From: Billgrantia antri
Lineage (GTDB): Bacteria > Pseudomonadota > Gammaproteobacteria > Pseudomonadales > Halomonadaceae
Length of the DNA stretch: 64,000 bases
Direction of reading: 5' to 3'
Assembly: GCF_019430905.1 (NCBI RefSeq)
Contig: NZ_JAHYCA010000006.1
Span: forward strand, 248,001 to 312,000
The position numbers were made by a program, and so were the translations under genes. Positions within the stretch are counted from its first letter, which is position 1. Each line of letters opens with the position of its first letter. Below the pieces are notes generated by a model. That model had not been told where the DNA came from. It saw only the letters and a list, made by a program, of their open reading frames with translations, and did not search any database. Below are positions 52,928 through 61,943 of the stretch, piece by piece.

Positions 52928-54373
52928 CTACTGTTCCTGGCGATTGTCGGCCAGGAAGGTGCGGCCGGCGGCAAAGGCGCCGACGATGATCAGCGCGCCG
53001 ATGGCCGGAATCACATACCCCTCGACCTGCGGGATGGTGCGCAGGAAGACGAAGGCGACCGCAGCCGGTGCCACGAAGCGTACCAGGAAGCGCCAGACCC
53101 GGAACCAGGTTTCGCCGGTACGCATCTCCTTCATCACTTCGGAGTGGGTCAGTGCCCAGCCGGCGAACAGCGCAATGAGCAGGCCGCCCAGCGGCATGAA
53201 GATATTGGTCAGCAGCTCGATGAAGTCGAAGGCGCTGCGTCCGAACAGGGTGTGGAAGAGGCTGGCTTCGGCCCACAGATTGAAACTGACCACCGTGAGC
53301 AGGCCCAGCGCCCAGCTGGCCACCACCATGACGAACACCGCCTGGGGGCGGGTGAGGTCGAAGCGCTCCACCAGAAAGGCCGCTACCGGCTCGATCAGCG
53401 AGATCGAGGAGCTGATGGCCGCGCCCAGTACCAGAATGAAGAATACCCCGCCGATCAAGCCGCCGAGGGGCATCTCGGCGAACGCCAGCGGTAGCGTCAC
53501 GAACATCAGCCCCGGCCCGGCATCGGCGTCGAGCCCGGCGCCGAACACCAGCGAAAAAATGGCCAGGCCCGCGACCATGGCCACGGCGGTATCGATGAAA
53601 GCGATGGCGAACGCGGTGCGGCTCAGCGAGGCATCGCTGGCCATGTAAGCGCCATAGGCCATGATCGCGCCCATGCCGAGGCTCAGGGTGAAGAACGACT
53701 GGCCCATCGCCTGCAGCCAGCCTTCGAGGCTCAGGTCGGCGAGGTTGAAGGTGAACAGGAAGCTCGCCGCGGCGGCGAAATTGCCGTTGGCGATGCCGTA
53801 GCCGAGGATCACCAGCAGGATCACGAACAGTGCCGGCATCATGATGCGCAGCCCGCTTTCGATACCCTTGTGAATACCCAGGCCCACGATCACTCCCGAG
53901 GCGATGATGAACAAGGTGTGATAGAGCGTGAGCAGGCCCGGCGAGGCCAGCAGAGCATCAAAGCCGGCGCCGATGGTGGCGGCATCGGCGCCGACCAGCG
54001 TGCCGGTCAGCATCAGCCAGGTGTAATGGATCGCCCAGCCGGCGATCACCGAGTAGAAGCTCAGGATCAGGAAGGCCGAGGCGGCGCCCAGCCAGCCGAT
54101 CGATACCCAGCCGCGGGAGGTCTTGTGGGTGCGGGTCAGGAACTGCATGCCCATGATCGGGCTTCTGCGACTGGCACGGCCGAGCATGGTCTCGGCGATC
54201 AGGATCGGGATGCCGACGGCGAAGATGGTCAGGGCGTAGATCAGGATGAAAGCACCGCCGCCGTTCTCTCCGGTCAGGTAGGGGAAGCGCCACAGGTTGC
54301 CGAGCCCTACTGCCGAGCCGACGGCAGCCAGCAGGAAGGTGCCCTTGTGTGTCCAGACGTTGTGCGTGCTCAT
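52928..54373 (-). CDS. Sodium-dependent transporter, NSS/SNF family
   Basis: A 481-residue symporter with 12 predicted TM helices and the TM1 sodium/substrate signature GSAVGLGNLWRFPYLTGENGGGAFILIY. Further motifs are SRRSPIMGMQFL, SFFTLSLGMGAIMAYGAYMA (TM6 region), GLMFVTLPLAFAEMPLGGLIGGVFFILV and IELLTNIFMPLGGLLIALFAGW. Related to LeuT/TnaT proteins that import amino acids with Na+. Substrate not assigned. Start at 54373. Confidence 0.92.
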   Translation of the reverse strand: MSTHNVWTHKGTFLLAAVGSAVGLGNLWRFPYLTGENGGGAFILIYALTIFAVGIPILIAETMLGRASRRSPIMGMQFLTRTHKTSRGWVSIGWLGAASAFLILSFYSVIAGWAIHYTWLMLTGTLVGADAATIGAGFDALLASPGLLTLYHTLFIIASGVIVGLGIHKGIESGLRIMMPALFVILLVILGYGIANGNFAAAASFLFTFNLADLSLEGWLQAMGQSFFTLSLGMGAIMAYGAYMASDASLSRTAFAIAFIDTAVAMVAGLAIFSLVFGAGLDADAGPGLMFVTLPLAFAEMPLGGLIGGVFFILVLGAAISSSISLIEPVAAFLVERFDLTRPQAVFVMVVASWALGLLTVVSFNLWAEASLFHTLFGRSAFDFIELLTNIFMPLGGLLIALFAGWALTHSEVMKEMRTGETWFRVWRFLVRFVAPAAVAFVFLRTIPQVEGYVIPAIGALIIVGAFAAGRTFLADNRQEQ

Positions 54374-54554
54374 TATGCTTCCGAAGGCTCGTCTTGTGGC
54401 CTTGTGGGCCTGCGAATGCCGCTACCGAAAGCCGGTTGGGTGGGCCGGTCGGTGGGCGCGTACACTGTGCGACACAAACCTGCGTCCTGGCCAGTAGACG
54501 ATCGTTAAGGCTACGTTGGAAACGACAGATGACCGGGACGCGGGTTCGTGGAAG

Positions 54555-54881
54555 TCACTGCGGCTCTTCGTCCTCTGCGGCGCTGTCGCTCGGGCGCGGC
54601 TCGAAGGCGCGGCTGGCATCCGGCAGGCGCACCGTGTCGCCGACCACCAGCTTGCCGCGGGTCTGCAGGCGCTTGCCGCTGCGCGGCTCGATCAATGCTA
54701 CCACCGGGCCGATGCTGGTGCCGTCGACGTAGGCCTCGACCCGCACGCGCGCCACCAGCCCCTGGAAGCGGGCGGTGAGGATGTCGCCGGGCCCGGGTTC
54801 GGAATAGCCCTGCGGGTTGCGCTCGTAGTGACGCATCACGCTGTCGGCGCCGGGGTCGTCCCATTCCACGTGCTTGTGCAT
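54555..54881 (-). CDS. Conserved small protein of unknown function
   Basis: A 108-residue soluble protein; the start at 54881 has AAGGAGAGCAGCC upstream, while a longer upstream frame has no support. The middle is predominantly beta (GDILTARFQGLVARVRVEAYVDGTSIGPVVALIEPRSGKRL, then GKLVVGDTVRLPD), resembling a small OB- or TRAM-like barrel, and the C-terminus is an acidic tail. No family recognised. Single gene. Confidence 0.65.
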   Translation of the reverse strand: MHKHVEWDDPGADSVMRHYERNPQGYSEPGPGDILTARFQGLVARVRVEAYVDGTSIGPVVALIEPRSGKRLQTRGKLVVGDTVRLPDASRAFEPRPSDSAAEDEEPQ

Positions 54882-55028
54882 GGCTGCTCTCCTTGTACGT
54901 CGGTTCTCTCCAAGGGTAGACATGGCAATGCGTGAGCGCCGAACTCTACGGCAAACCCAAGGTGGGATTCCATGATCACGGCCAGGAAAAGCGCTTTTTG
55001 CTGGAGGAGGGAATAGCGGAGGGGGAGC

Positions 55029-55055
55029 CCGCCACCGAGGTAGGCGGTGGCGGGT
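55029..55055 (-). terminator. Hairpin downstream of the MerR-type gene
   Basis: CCCGCCACCG pairs with CGGTGGCGGG around a 7-base loop at 55029-55055, just after the stop of the gene at 55064. No T-run follows on the minus strand. Confidence 0.5.
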
Positions 55056-55063
55056 GGGGTGGC

Positions 55064-56089
55064 TCAGCTCGCCGTCAGGTGCGCGATCGCCTTGCCCAGG
55101 TACTCCTTCATGCGCTCGGTCATCCACACGTTCGCCTGAAGCGCCGGCTCCTGCTCGTTGGCCCGGCGAATCTTCTCATGCGTGGCCGGGTCGTCGCCGG
55201 CGAAGCTACGCAGTAGCTCCAGCCATTCCCGGGCCAGTTGCTGCACGGCAGGGGCCTGCGGCGGGGTGCCTTGCTCGAGCTGCTGGCGCAGCTTGGCCAT
55301 CAGGGTCGGCCACTCGTGCATGCGCTGCGGATACCGCTGGCGCATGAAGCTGAACTCCTCCTCGCTGAGGTAACGATGGTAGATGGCCAGCTTGGACTCG
55401 GCGAACGCGCGCATCACGTACTCGGAGACCTGCGTGGAGATCCCCATCTGCGCCTGAACCTCCGGCTCGTTGGCATGCATGGCGTTGAGCTTGTCGAGCA
55501 GCGTGGGGTCGCCGGCGGTGTCTCGCTCGAGCGTCGTCATCCAGCGCTGTGCCAGCTCCTGTGCGGCGCGGTAGCTGGGCGGCACACCCTGGCGGATCAG
55601 GTCCTGGGCTTCGCCGATGAGCGTCTTCCATTCGGCCTGTCGGTCGTCGTCGACCCGGTACAGCGGCAGGCGGTCGAGTTCCTCGCGGGTAAAATAGCGG
55701 TCGTACATGGTCATCATCTCCAATGTCTTCAACCAGTCGTCCATCTCCGGCTCGTCGCCGTTCTCGAACTGACGATGCAGCGCCACTAGGCGATCTCGCA
55801 GCTGGGCCTGGTCCGCAATCTTGCGTTCCAGCATCTGTATCTGGCGTTCGATCACCGCGGTGAGAGAGGACGAAGGCCGATCAAGCAGGGCGCCGATATC
55901 GGTCAGCGACATGCCCAGGGAGCGCAGCGCCTGGATATGGTGCAGGCGGGCGACGTCCTGGCGCCGATAGAGCCGATAGCCGGCATCGGAACGCATGGAA
56001 GGTTTGAGCAGGCCGATCTCGTCGTAGTGGTGGAGCGTTCTCACGGTCAAACCCGTGCGCTTGGCCAATTCACCGACTCGTAACAGCAT
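55064..56089 (-). CDS. MerR-family regulator with two TipAS-like domains
   Basis: A 341-residue regulator. The start at 56089 puts MLLRVGELAKRTGLTVRTLHHYDEIGLLKPS at the N-terminus (MerR HTH, residues 1-70), followed by a dimerisation helix to about 110. Two homologous TipAS-type repeats follow: residues 128-232 (MYDRYFTREELD, QGVPPS, LAQRWMTTLERDTAGD, NEPEVQA) and 236-341 (IYHRYLSEEEF, QGTPPQ, LAREWLELLRSFAGD, QEPALQA). TipAL has only one such domain. TipAS domains bind thiopeptide antibiotics; the effector here is unknown. Confidence 0.85.
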   Translation of the reverse strand: MLLRVGELAKRTGLTVRTLHHYDEIGLLKPSMRSDAGYRLYRRQDVARLHHIQALRSLGMSLTDIGALLDRPSSSLTAVIERQIQMLERKIADQAQLRDRLVALHRQFENGDEPEMDDWLKTLEMMTMYDRYFTREELDRLPLYRVDDDRQAEWKTLIGEAQDLIRQGVPPSYRAAQELAQRWMTTLERDTAGDPTLLDKLNAMHANEPEVQAQMGISTQVSEYVMRAFAESKLAIYHRYLSEEEFSFMRQRYPQRMHEWPTLMAKLRQQLEQGTPPQAPAVQQLAREWLELLRSFAGDDPATHEKIRRANEQEPALQANVWMTERMKEYLGKAIAHLTAS

Positions 56090-56175
56090 GCTTCGTCTCC
56101 TCTCTTCCATGCGTGGGCTGAAGCTTGGAGGCTCACGTCGCGTGAGGGTCAAGCAGGTTTTTTACCGCAAAACGA

Positions 56176-56202
56176 CGACACCCGCCGAAGGGGCGGGTGT
56201 CG
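56176..56202 (-). terminator. Terminator of the type VI cargo operon
   Basis: CGACACCCGCC pairs with GGCGGGTGTCG around GAAGG. On the minus strand it is followed by TCGTTTTGC and a later T-rich stretch, 21 bp after the last PAAR stop. Confidence 0.65.
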
Positions 56203-56222
56203 CGATGGGCAGGCTGTACCAG

Positions 56223-56486
56223 CTATGGCTGAACCTTTGCCTTGCCCGAGGCGGTGATGATTTCACCGCCATGGTCCGTCTTGCAGCCGAGGTAGGCGGT
56301 GGGCTGCCCATCGGTGGTGGAGCTGCTCGCCCCTTCAATGATGGTGGCGCCGCAGCCGGTCTTGTCTCCTACCCGGGCCACGGGCTGGCCCTCTACCTCA
56401 GAGGGCGAGCCCGAGACGATTTCCGTCACGCCGTGGCCAGGGATAGGGCAGCGATGCAGATCGCCCTTGCGTGCGACGGGTTTCAT
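56223..56486 (-). CDS. PAAR domain protein, copy 2
   Basis: An 87-residue protein, the size of a bare PAAR domain. The start at 56486 (MKPVARKGDLHRCPIPGHG) overlaps the stop of the exported-protein gene by 4 bp. His/Cys residues (LHRCP, GHG, TGCGATI, LGCKTDHGG) should bind the Zn at the tip. PAAR proteins sharpen the VgrG spike of type VI secretion and carry effectors. It is almost identical to copy 1 at 57403-57666; the first ~80 coding bases are practically the same. Confidence 0.92.
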   Translation of the reverse strand: MKPVARKGDLHRCPIPGHGVTEIVSGSPSEVEGQPVARVGDKTGCGATIIEGASSSTTDGQPTAYLGCKTDHGGEIITASGKAKVQP

Positions 56487-57406
56487 CGACAAATTTCCCA
56501 TAGGCCATCGCGACGAATAAAGTAAGGCCTAATAAACGAGGCGCCGTGCTCGGTCCCAACGTGGCTAAACACAAGGGGAACACTAACTCCCTGTGTCGTT
56601 AGCCAGGCTACACGATTGTCCGCCGCCAGATTTAACGTCATGGGCTCCTCAGGGAAGTCGTCTAGCTGGTAAACATCCGGGTTATCGAAAAACATGGTGT
56701 AGCTGAACCTATTCCTCACGTAAGCTTCCGGGGTGCCGGTGGCTTGAGCGAGTTCTTTTGTCCTGGTCGATGCGGCCGCTAACAGGGCATCGTTATCGCC
56801 CGCGGCAAACAGCCTATGTAGCCGGCGGTAGGCCTGGGTCAGGCTATCGCGGGTGGCTTCGTTGTCGCGCAGGACTTCGCCCTCTTCCCAGCACCAGGTA
56901 GGCATCGGCTGGCGGTTGTTTAAGGGAATAGTTAATTTAAAGTAGTCCTTATCCCAGCGAATTTCGCCTTCCCGCGGCTGCACGGGGGCGACCAAATCTC
57001 TTGAGACGATCTCGGGCTTGGCGTCTTCCACGCCGGGCCTCATCACCACTTCAAACGCGGTGCTGGCGTCGGTGTTGGGGTTTTGGCCGGGTCGCCAATA
57101 CTCCATGGAGAGGCGAATTTCATGCTGAATGTCAAATGGCTCAGTAGACGGTACTGGCCAAGCGTAAAACTGTATGGCATTGCGGCCGTTACGGACATAC
57201 TGCGTGACTGGCAACATCGTATTCTGCTCGCTTGGAACGCCTTTGAAATCGAGCATAATATCTTGCATGTCCAATGATGACGCTAAACCATTTACGCTCC
57301 AACGAATGCCTAACTGATATTCTATTTCCTGTGCCGCTGCCGGTCCTTGCCACACGATGGCGGCCAGGACGGCAACGATCAGAAGTCTTGGCAGCCTTGA
57401 CCTCAT
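56483..57406 (-). CDS. Exported protein, paralog of 57663-58694; candidate type VI immunity protein
   Basis: A 307-residue protein with a signal peptide (MRSRLPRLLIVAVLAAIVWQGPAAAQ), so it acts in the periplasm. The N-terminal half looks like a beta sandwich (VNGLASSLDMQDIMLDFKGV, YVRNGRNAIQFYAWPV). The C-terminal half has a helical NTF2-like start (LTQAYRRLHRLFAAGDNDALLAAASTRTKEL) and ends FIRPYFIRRDGLWEICR. The plan matches the neighbouring exported protein. It overlaps both flanking PAAR genes by 4 bp. Immunity is inferred from operon position and export only. Confidence 0.72.
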   Translation of the reverse strand: MRSRLPRLLIVAVLAAIVWQGPAAAQEIEYQLGIRWSVNGLASSLDMQDIMLDFKGVPSEQNTMLPVTQYVRNGRNAIQFYAWPVPSTEPFDIQHEIRLSMEYWRPGQNPNTDASTAFEVVMRPGVEDAKPEIVSRDLVAPVQPREGEIRWDKDYFKLTIPLNNRQPMPTWCWEEGEVLRDNEATRDSLTQAYRRLHRLFAAGDNDALLAAASTRTKELAQATGTPEAYVRNRFSYTMFFDNPDVYQLDDFPEEPMTLNLAADNRVAWLTTQGVSVPLVFSHVGTEHGASFIRPYFIRRDGLWEICR

Positions 57407-57666
57407 GGCTGAACCTTGGCCTTGCTGGAGGCGGTGATGATTTCACCGCCGTGGTCCGTTTTGCAGCCAAGATAAGCCGTGGGCCTGCCATCGGTGGTGG
57501 AGCTGCTCGCCCCTTCGATAATGGTGGCGCCGCAGCCGGTCTTGTCGCCCATCCGGGCCACGGGCTGGCCCTCTACCTCAGAGGGCGAGTCCGAGACGAT
57601 TTCCGTCACGCCGTGGCCAGGGATAGGGCAGCGATGCAGATCGCCCTTGCGTGCGACGGGTTTCAT
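57403..57666 (-). CDS. PAAR domain protein, copy 1
   Basis: An 87-residue bare PAAR protein; the start at 57666 overlaps the upstream stop (ATGA), while the longer frame to 57696 is part of the upstream gene in another frame. It differs from copy 2 at only a handful of residues (for example SDSP for SGSP, RMGD for RVGD, SSKAK for SGKAK). Expected to sit on the VgrG tip encoded at 61944-63914. Confidence 0.92.
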   Translation of the reverse strand: MKPVARKGDLHRCPIPGHGVTEIVSDSPSEVEGQPVARMGDKTGCGATIIEGASSSTTDGRPTAYLGCKTDHGGEIITASSKAKVQP

Positions 57667-58694
57667 ATATTTGTCGCCACATCCGCGACGCGCCACTCAC
57701 CATTGCGGGTCTTGTAGAAGACCACCGGAAAGCTGGCGAAACGCTCGCTACCGGCCGGAGGATGCTCCCAGAGTATGGGATTGGGCCGGATCCGCACTAG
57801 GCGACCATCGGCAAGGAATTCCACCTGATCGTTCTGTGGGTTCTCGCCCCAATATAGAGGCTGAAGAACCGCACCATCCGGTCGGATTCGTTCAAATTTT
57901 TCCAGTCCTTGACTAGCGTTATCGACAAAATCACGGGCAGAGTTTCTCTCCGTCAGCATATACGCCGTGCGCTCCCAGACCGGCTCCACCTCCTGAAAGA
58001 TCGCTTCTGTATCATTTCTTGAAATCAAGCCATGAATATGGCGGTAGGCATCGCGAAGCTCGCGCCGCAGCGCGGGGGAGTCTTCCAGTGCGACGGCTTC
58101 CCGCTCCCAGTGAAAGGCCGGGATGGGATCGTCGACGGTAAAAGTGATATCCAGACGGTAGCCATCAATCGTCTGACCACCACCAAAGATGATGTTATCG
58201 AACTCGGAGAGCTGCATGCGCCCATTGCTACGCAGGTGCGGCTGCTCAAGCAAGCGTTCCTCACCGCCGGCAGTATGCTCGAGGTGCTCGAACTTGCCTT
58301 CTGCCTCGTTATAGCGAATACGAATGGGGCGGATGCGCTCCTGTGCCTGCGTCGTCCACTGATAACGTTCGATCGCGATATCGATTGACACGCCGTCGTG
58401 CAGAGCATAGAGATACTCCCCAGTATCCGGGTCCTGCCCGGTGATTGGGGAGAAGAGAAGAGAAAGGGTATTTCTTCCCGGACGCAGGTTCAAACCAATG
58501 TTTGGTGAATAATCTGCATAGGGCACATCGATATTATCGCGCACAAATATGTCGTTGACACGCAAGGACCAAGCGGCCCCCTGAGTATGAACATGAGCAT
58601 AATATAAATATTCTGAATTATTAGCCATTGCTGATCCTTGCCAGACGATCATGGTCAGAAACGTAACACTCAACAGTCTCAATAAGCTTGCCAT
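57663..58694 (-). CDS. Exported protein; candidate type VI immunity protein
   Basis: A 343-residue protein; the start at 58694 has CGAGGTAATCG just upstream, while an ATG at 58715 lies deeper in the upstream gene. The signal peptide (MASLLRLLSVTFLTMIVWQGSAMANN) strongly resembles that of the paralog at 56483-57406. The N-terminal half is beta-rich (WSLRVNDIFVRDNIDVPY, NLRPGRNTLSLLFSPI), and the C-terminal half has YRHIHGLISRNDTEAIFQEVEPVWERTAYML and ends VFYKTRNGEWRVADVATNI. It overlaps the 622-aa gene by 16 bp. No family recognised. Confidence 0.72.
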   Translation of the reverse strand: MASLLRLLSVTFLTMIVWQGSAMANNSEYLYYAHVHTQGAAWSLRVNDIFVRDNIDVPYADYSPNIGLNLRPGRNTLSLLFSPITGQDPDTGEYLYALHDGVSIDIAIERYQWTTQAQERIRPIRIRYNEAEGKFEHLEHTAGGEERLLEQPHLRSNGRMQLSEFDNIIFGGGQTIDGYRLDITFTVDDPIPAFHWEREAVALEDSPALRRELRDAYRHIHGLISRNDTEAIFQEVEPVWERTAYMLTERNSARDFVDNASQGLEKFERIRPDGAVLQPLYWGENPQNDQVEFLADGRLVRIRPNPILWEHPPAGSERFASFPVVFYKTRNGEWRVADVATNI

Positions 58695-60547
58695 TCGATT
58701 ACCTCGGGGCTCCATATGGGGTAGTCTCTGCCGCTTGCGGGAGCATCCGGCCGCTCCTGCGCCATCCTCTCTGCCGCCGTTTGCGATGAGGCGATATGTC
58801 TCCCTACTTGTTCGAAGAGATCCCCCGCTTGCATCTCTGCGCTACGCTCTCCGCCGACATTGAATCCTGTTTGCCTGACGTTGTCGTTATTATCATTATT
58901 TTCCCATTGAACTTCCGCGTAACCTGTAAGCGTCAGCACAACGCCTTCGAACTCATAGCGACGCTGCCGCTCACCTTCGTGCATACGCATGGCCCAGATC
59001 CAGGCGGTATGCAGTGAGCCGCTGGCTCCAGCCTTGGCACTGAATACCCATACCTCTGTGGATACTTGAATGGCAATTTCGGCCGTACCGTTGATCTTGA
59101 GCTCACCGCCAAACTGCTGCTGAATACCGGCATAGGCCGCTTCCAGGTTGCCATTGGCCGGAATCGTAATGCTCGCGCCGCTATCGATCGTATGCCGCAG
59201 GCTGCCCGTGGCGGCCACTTCAAGATCCGCCTGCAATTTCGCCTTAACATGTTCCCCCGCTGCCATACGTGCCCGGGCCTCCTGAATGGCGCGGGCGCCG
59301 GGGCCGCTAAAGCCATAGGCCAGGGCATCGATGAAGTCGAGCTTGCCCGATACCCCGATGCTGAGCGTCGATTCAAGGCTGGAGATGGCAAGTAGCAGGT
59401 CAGGAGACCCCGTGACGGCGGTCAGCTCGAAGCCCTTGGGCTCGAAGGTCAACGACTTGCTGAGCTGAATACCGGAGGCGTACTGGGTACGATCCAGCTC
59501 CTGTCGCTGCCTATTGCCCACGGAAACATAGTGATCCATCCTCTCGATGATACTGGCCATGGTACCGACGAGCCCCGGAGCTTCCTTGCCGCTATCAATA
59601 GCTTGGCCGGTGTTGGCGGAGCCACCGGCGCTTCCTTCGGCCGTCAACTCGTCGGCTCCATACTGCCCGGTAAGCGTTCCCTTGGCCTCCGCGGAGGCGG
59701 AAACTCCTGCCGTGGTGAAGCTGATGCGGGTGGCCAGTTCCAGCTTTCCATCCAGCTTGGCGTAGGGTAGCGGAATGACACGGCACTGGGCGCCCATCGA
59801 GACATCCGAAATGCACTGGTAGGGCATGAAGCTGGCCCCCTGTCTTCCTTTGACAGCCGAAGCAATGGCTAGCACGGCATCCATGGCAAATAGCGCATAC
59901 AGCACATTCTCTGGTACGTAGTTTCGCAGTGCCAGGCTAACATTGAGCATTTGCTCGTAGCCTGTGGCCACTTCCACCTGCTTCTCTTCGATTCGGCTAC
60001 GTCCATCGGTCAGTCCCATTGTCTCCATTCTGGGTCGGTCGTAATGTCCGACCTGGCAGCGCTGCCCTTCCCATTCGACTTGCACCTTGGAGCATAAATG
60101 CCTGCCTTCCACCTCCTTGGCGACGACCAGGAGTGTCGTGGCCGCGATATCTTGCTCGTCCGACTCGTCCATTACTGGGGGCCAGGTAATCTTGCGAGTG
60201 CTATCGGTGCTGTCGGATACGCTTCCCGAAATTAGACAGCAGGGCTCGTTGGATTGACATTCGACGCAGATGGCTGCGAAGTCCGGGTCGAGAACGACAT
60301 CATCACCCGGTTCCGGTGGAATGAGACTGGCAGTAAGAGCCTGGCCACCGTTGCCGCCCAACTCGACCCATCGGTTGGCCCAGGTGCTCATGATGGTACC
60401 CTCCAGGCCGCTCGCTCCGTTATCGCTCCTGCGCTGGAAGGCCTTATCGATTTCGCCCCCCAACATGCGACGTTCCTGCTCGGAGAAACGTTCTCCATCC
60501 GAGGCAAGGATATAAGCGAGATCTTCTGCGGTGGGTGTGTAGCTCAT
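58679..60547 (-). CDS. Unknown protein in a vgrG operon; candidate type VI effector
   Basis: A 622-residue protein with no signal peptide, as expected of type VI cargo. The N-terminal 60 residues are helical (SYTPTAEDLAYILASDGERFSEQERRMLGGEIDKAFQRR). A Cys-rich patch (ICVECQSNEPCCLISGS) sits near residues 92-108. One hydrophobic stretch (VLYALFAMDAVLAIASAVKG) lies near 215-234. The rest alternates Ala/Gly-rich helical and beta segments (AEAKGTLTGQYGADELTAEG; EIAIQVSTEVWVFSAKAGASGSLHTAWIWAMRMHEG). It lies 20 bp after the DUF4123 adaptor gene, the usual place of the effector. Activity unknown; a membrane or pore role is a guess. Confidence 0.65.
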   Translation of the reverse strand: MSYTPTAEDLAYILASDGERFSEQERRMLGGEIDKAFQRRSDNGASGLEGTIMSTWANRWVELGGNGGQALTASLIPPEPGDDVVLDPDFAAICVECQSNEPCCLISGSVSDSTDSTRKITWPPVMDESDEQDIAATTLLVVAKEVEGRHLCSKVQVEWEGQRCQVGHYDRPRMETMGLTDGRSRIEEKQVEVATGYEQMLNVSLALRNYVPENVLYALFAMDAVLAIASAVKGRQGASFMPYQCISDVSMGAQCRVIPLPYAKLDGKLELATRISFTTAGVSASAEAKGTLTGQYGADELTAEGSAGGSANTGQAIDSGKEAPGLVGTMASIIERMDHYVSVGNRQRQELDRTQYASGIQLSKSLTFEPKGFELTAVTGSPDLLLAISSLESTLSIGVSGKLDFIDALAYGFSGPGARAIQEARARMAAGEHVKAKLQADLEVAATGSLRHTIDSGASITIPANGNLEAAYAGIQQQFGGELKINGTAEIAIQVSTEVWVFSAKAGASGSLHTAWIWAMRMHEGERQRRYEFEGVVLTLTGYAEVQWENNDNNDNVRQTGFNVGGERSAEMQAGDLFEQVGRHIASSQTAAERMAQERPDAPASGRDYPIWSPEVIEWQAY

Positions 60548-60566
60548 TCCGATTTTCCTCTGCCTG

Positions 60567-61940
60567 CTAGGGCGACTCGACCCAGGCGCCAGGTTGCACG
60601 CGGGTTTGTGCTTGCTGCTTCAGGAAGTCACGCCGAATACGGCCACGCGGAATCCACTCTTCCATGAGCTTGCGCTTCTGCCATGCGAGCATGCTGGGGT
60701 GGTTTAGGATGCCCTTGGCATCCTGGTATTCGTGGAGGAAATCGTGGCCGAACTCCAGCATGCACTTGGCCAACGTCGCCACCTGTTTCGCCGAGGTCAT
60801 TGCATAGCGCTGACCCAGTTTTTCTGCTGCCTCGACCGCTGCGAGGAGGTCTGCCAGCGGCGTTGTGTCGTAGGATTCCATGAGCTCCCTGGCCAGTTTG
60901 CGCTGGGCCCGGGTCTTCTGCAGCGCGCCGAAGCGGGCGAACTCGGTTGGATCGATGGCGAAGCTGCGGCCGGGAGTGACGGGGTTGGCTTCGCCGTGGC
61001 GCTCGGTGTCGCTGTCGTTCAGCGCCAGCCGCAGCAGCCGTCCCTGCAACTCTTCGGGCGTGGTGGCGAAGTGGGGTACATCGCTGAGGTTGGCCATGTC
61101 GGGGACGTTCATCAGCGGGGAGATGCCCACGATGAGCGTTTCCAGCGGGGCCATGAAGGCGGACAGTTTCCAGGGGGCGAGCGCCTGGGCCATGTCCAGC
61201 GCCACGCGCGGGTCGTAGAAGCGGAAGTAGACCGATGCCTGGTCGTTGACCGGGGTCCACAGCATGGTGTACTTGCGCAGGTGGCTGCGTAGCTGCTTCA
61301 AGGTGGCATGGGATTGCAGCAGGATGCCCCAGTGCTGGTCGTGAGGCAGGCTTTCCAGCCAGTGGCGGATCTCGCTGTCGGGTTCGAGCCGTACCAGCCA
61401 GGGCGCGATGGCGCGGGTGGCGGTATCGGTGGTGGCGTAGAGGCAGGCGCTCTGAACGTCGGCGCCGGCAAGCCGCTGCATGACGTCGCGGCAGTTGACG
61501 CCGTCGATCACCGCCCACAGCGGCGCCGAGGTGAGGGCGGTGGAAGTGAAGAGGTCCGACCAGGTGACCTCGTCGTAATGCACTGGCGGCGCCGGCGGGC
61601 CGGGCTCTTCGATTGGCGCTGTCGCTTCCGGCAGCAACGGGAGCATCTCGCCCAGGGCCACCGGGGTGCGGAGCGAGGTCGCGTCCGCCAGGTCGAGCAG
61701 CATTTTCGACATGCCTTCGCGGCGGAAACGCTGCAGCAGGGTCTGCACCGCGTCGAGGCGTACCAGAGTGAGGCCTTCAGCGTCGAGCGTAGCGTGCAGG
61801 TGGGCGCGCATGTCCGTTTCCGATTCGGCCCTTACCACCACGGTGACGACGGCGTCGTCGGTGTCCGCTTGCCAGTGCCTCGCCGTGGGCGCAGCGGCGC
61901 GCAGGTGGCAGCGCCCGGTCCAGTAGTCATGTGACGACAC
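60567..61940 (-). CDS. DUF4123 domain protein (type VI effector adaptor/chaperone)
   Basis: A 457-residue cytosolic protein. The DUF4123 domain lies around residues 140-270 (LWAVIDGVNCRDVMQRLAG, SACLYATTDTATRAIAPWLVRLEPDSEIRHWL, HWGILLQSHATLKQLRSHLRKYTML, VYFRFYDPRVALDMAQAL). The C-terminal part is helical. Proteins of this family load a specific effector onto VgrG, and the gene lies directly between vgrG (3 bp upstream) and the candidate effector. It is longer than minimal adaptors, so the N-terminal ~120 residues may be an extra domain. Confidence 0.88.
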   Translation of the reverse strand: MSSHDYWTGRCHLRAAAPTARHWQADTDDAVVTVVVRAESETDMRAHLHATLDAEGLTLVRLDAVQTLLQRFRREGMSKMLLDLADATSLRTPVALGEMLPLLPEATAPIEEPGPPAPPVHYDEVTWSDLFTSTALTSAPLWAVIDGVNCRDVMQRLAGADVQSACLYATTDTATRAIAPWLVRLEPDSEIRHWLESLPHDQHWGILLQSHATLKQLRSHLRKYTMLWTPVNDQASVYFRFYDPRVALDMAQALAPWKLSAFMAPLETLIVGISPLMNVPDMANLSDVPHFATTPEELQGRLLRLALNDSDTERHGEANPVTPGRSFAIDPTEFARFGALQKTRAQRKLARELMESYDTTPLADLLAAVEAAEKLGQRYAMTSAKQVATLAKCMLEFGHDFLHEYQDAKGILNHPSMLAWQKRKLMEEWIPRGRIRRDFLKQQAQTRVQPGAWVESP

Positions 61941-61943
61941 GGC

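Noticed and set aside
54555-54881. The small acidic protein as an anti-CRISPR.
   Set aside because: It lies 12 kb from the array among chromosomal genes, has a conserved-looking beta core and no Aca-type regulator beside it.
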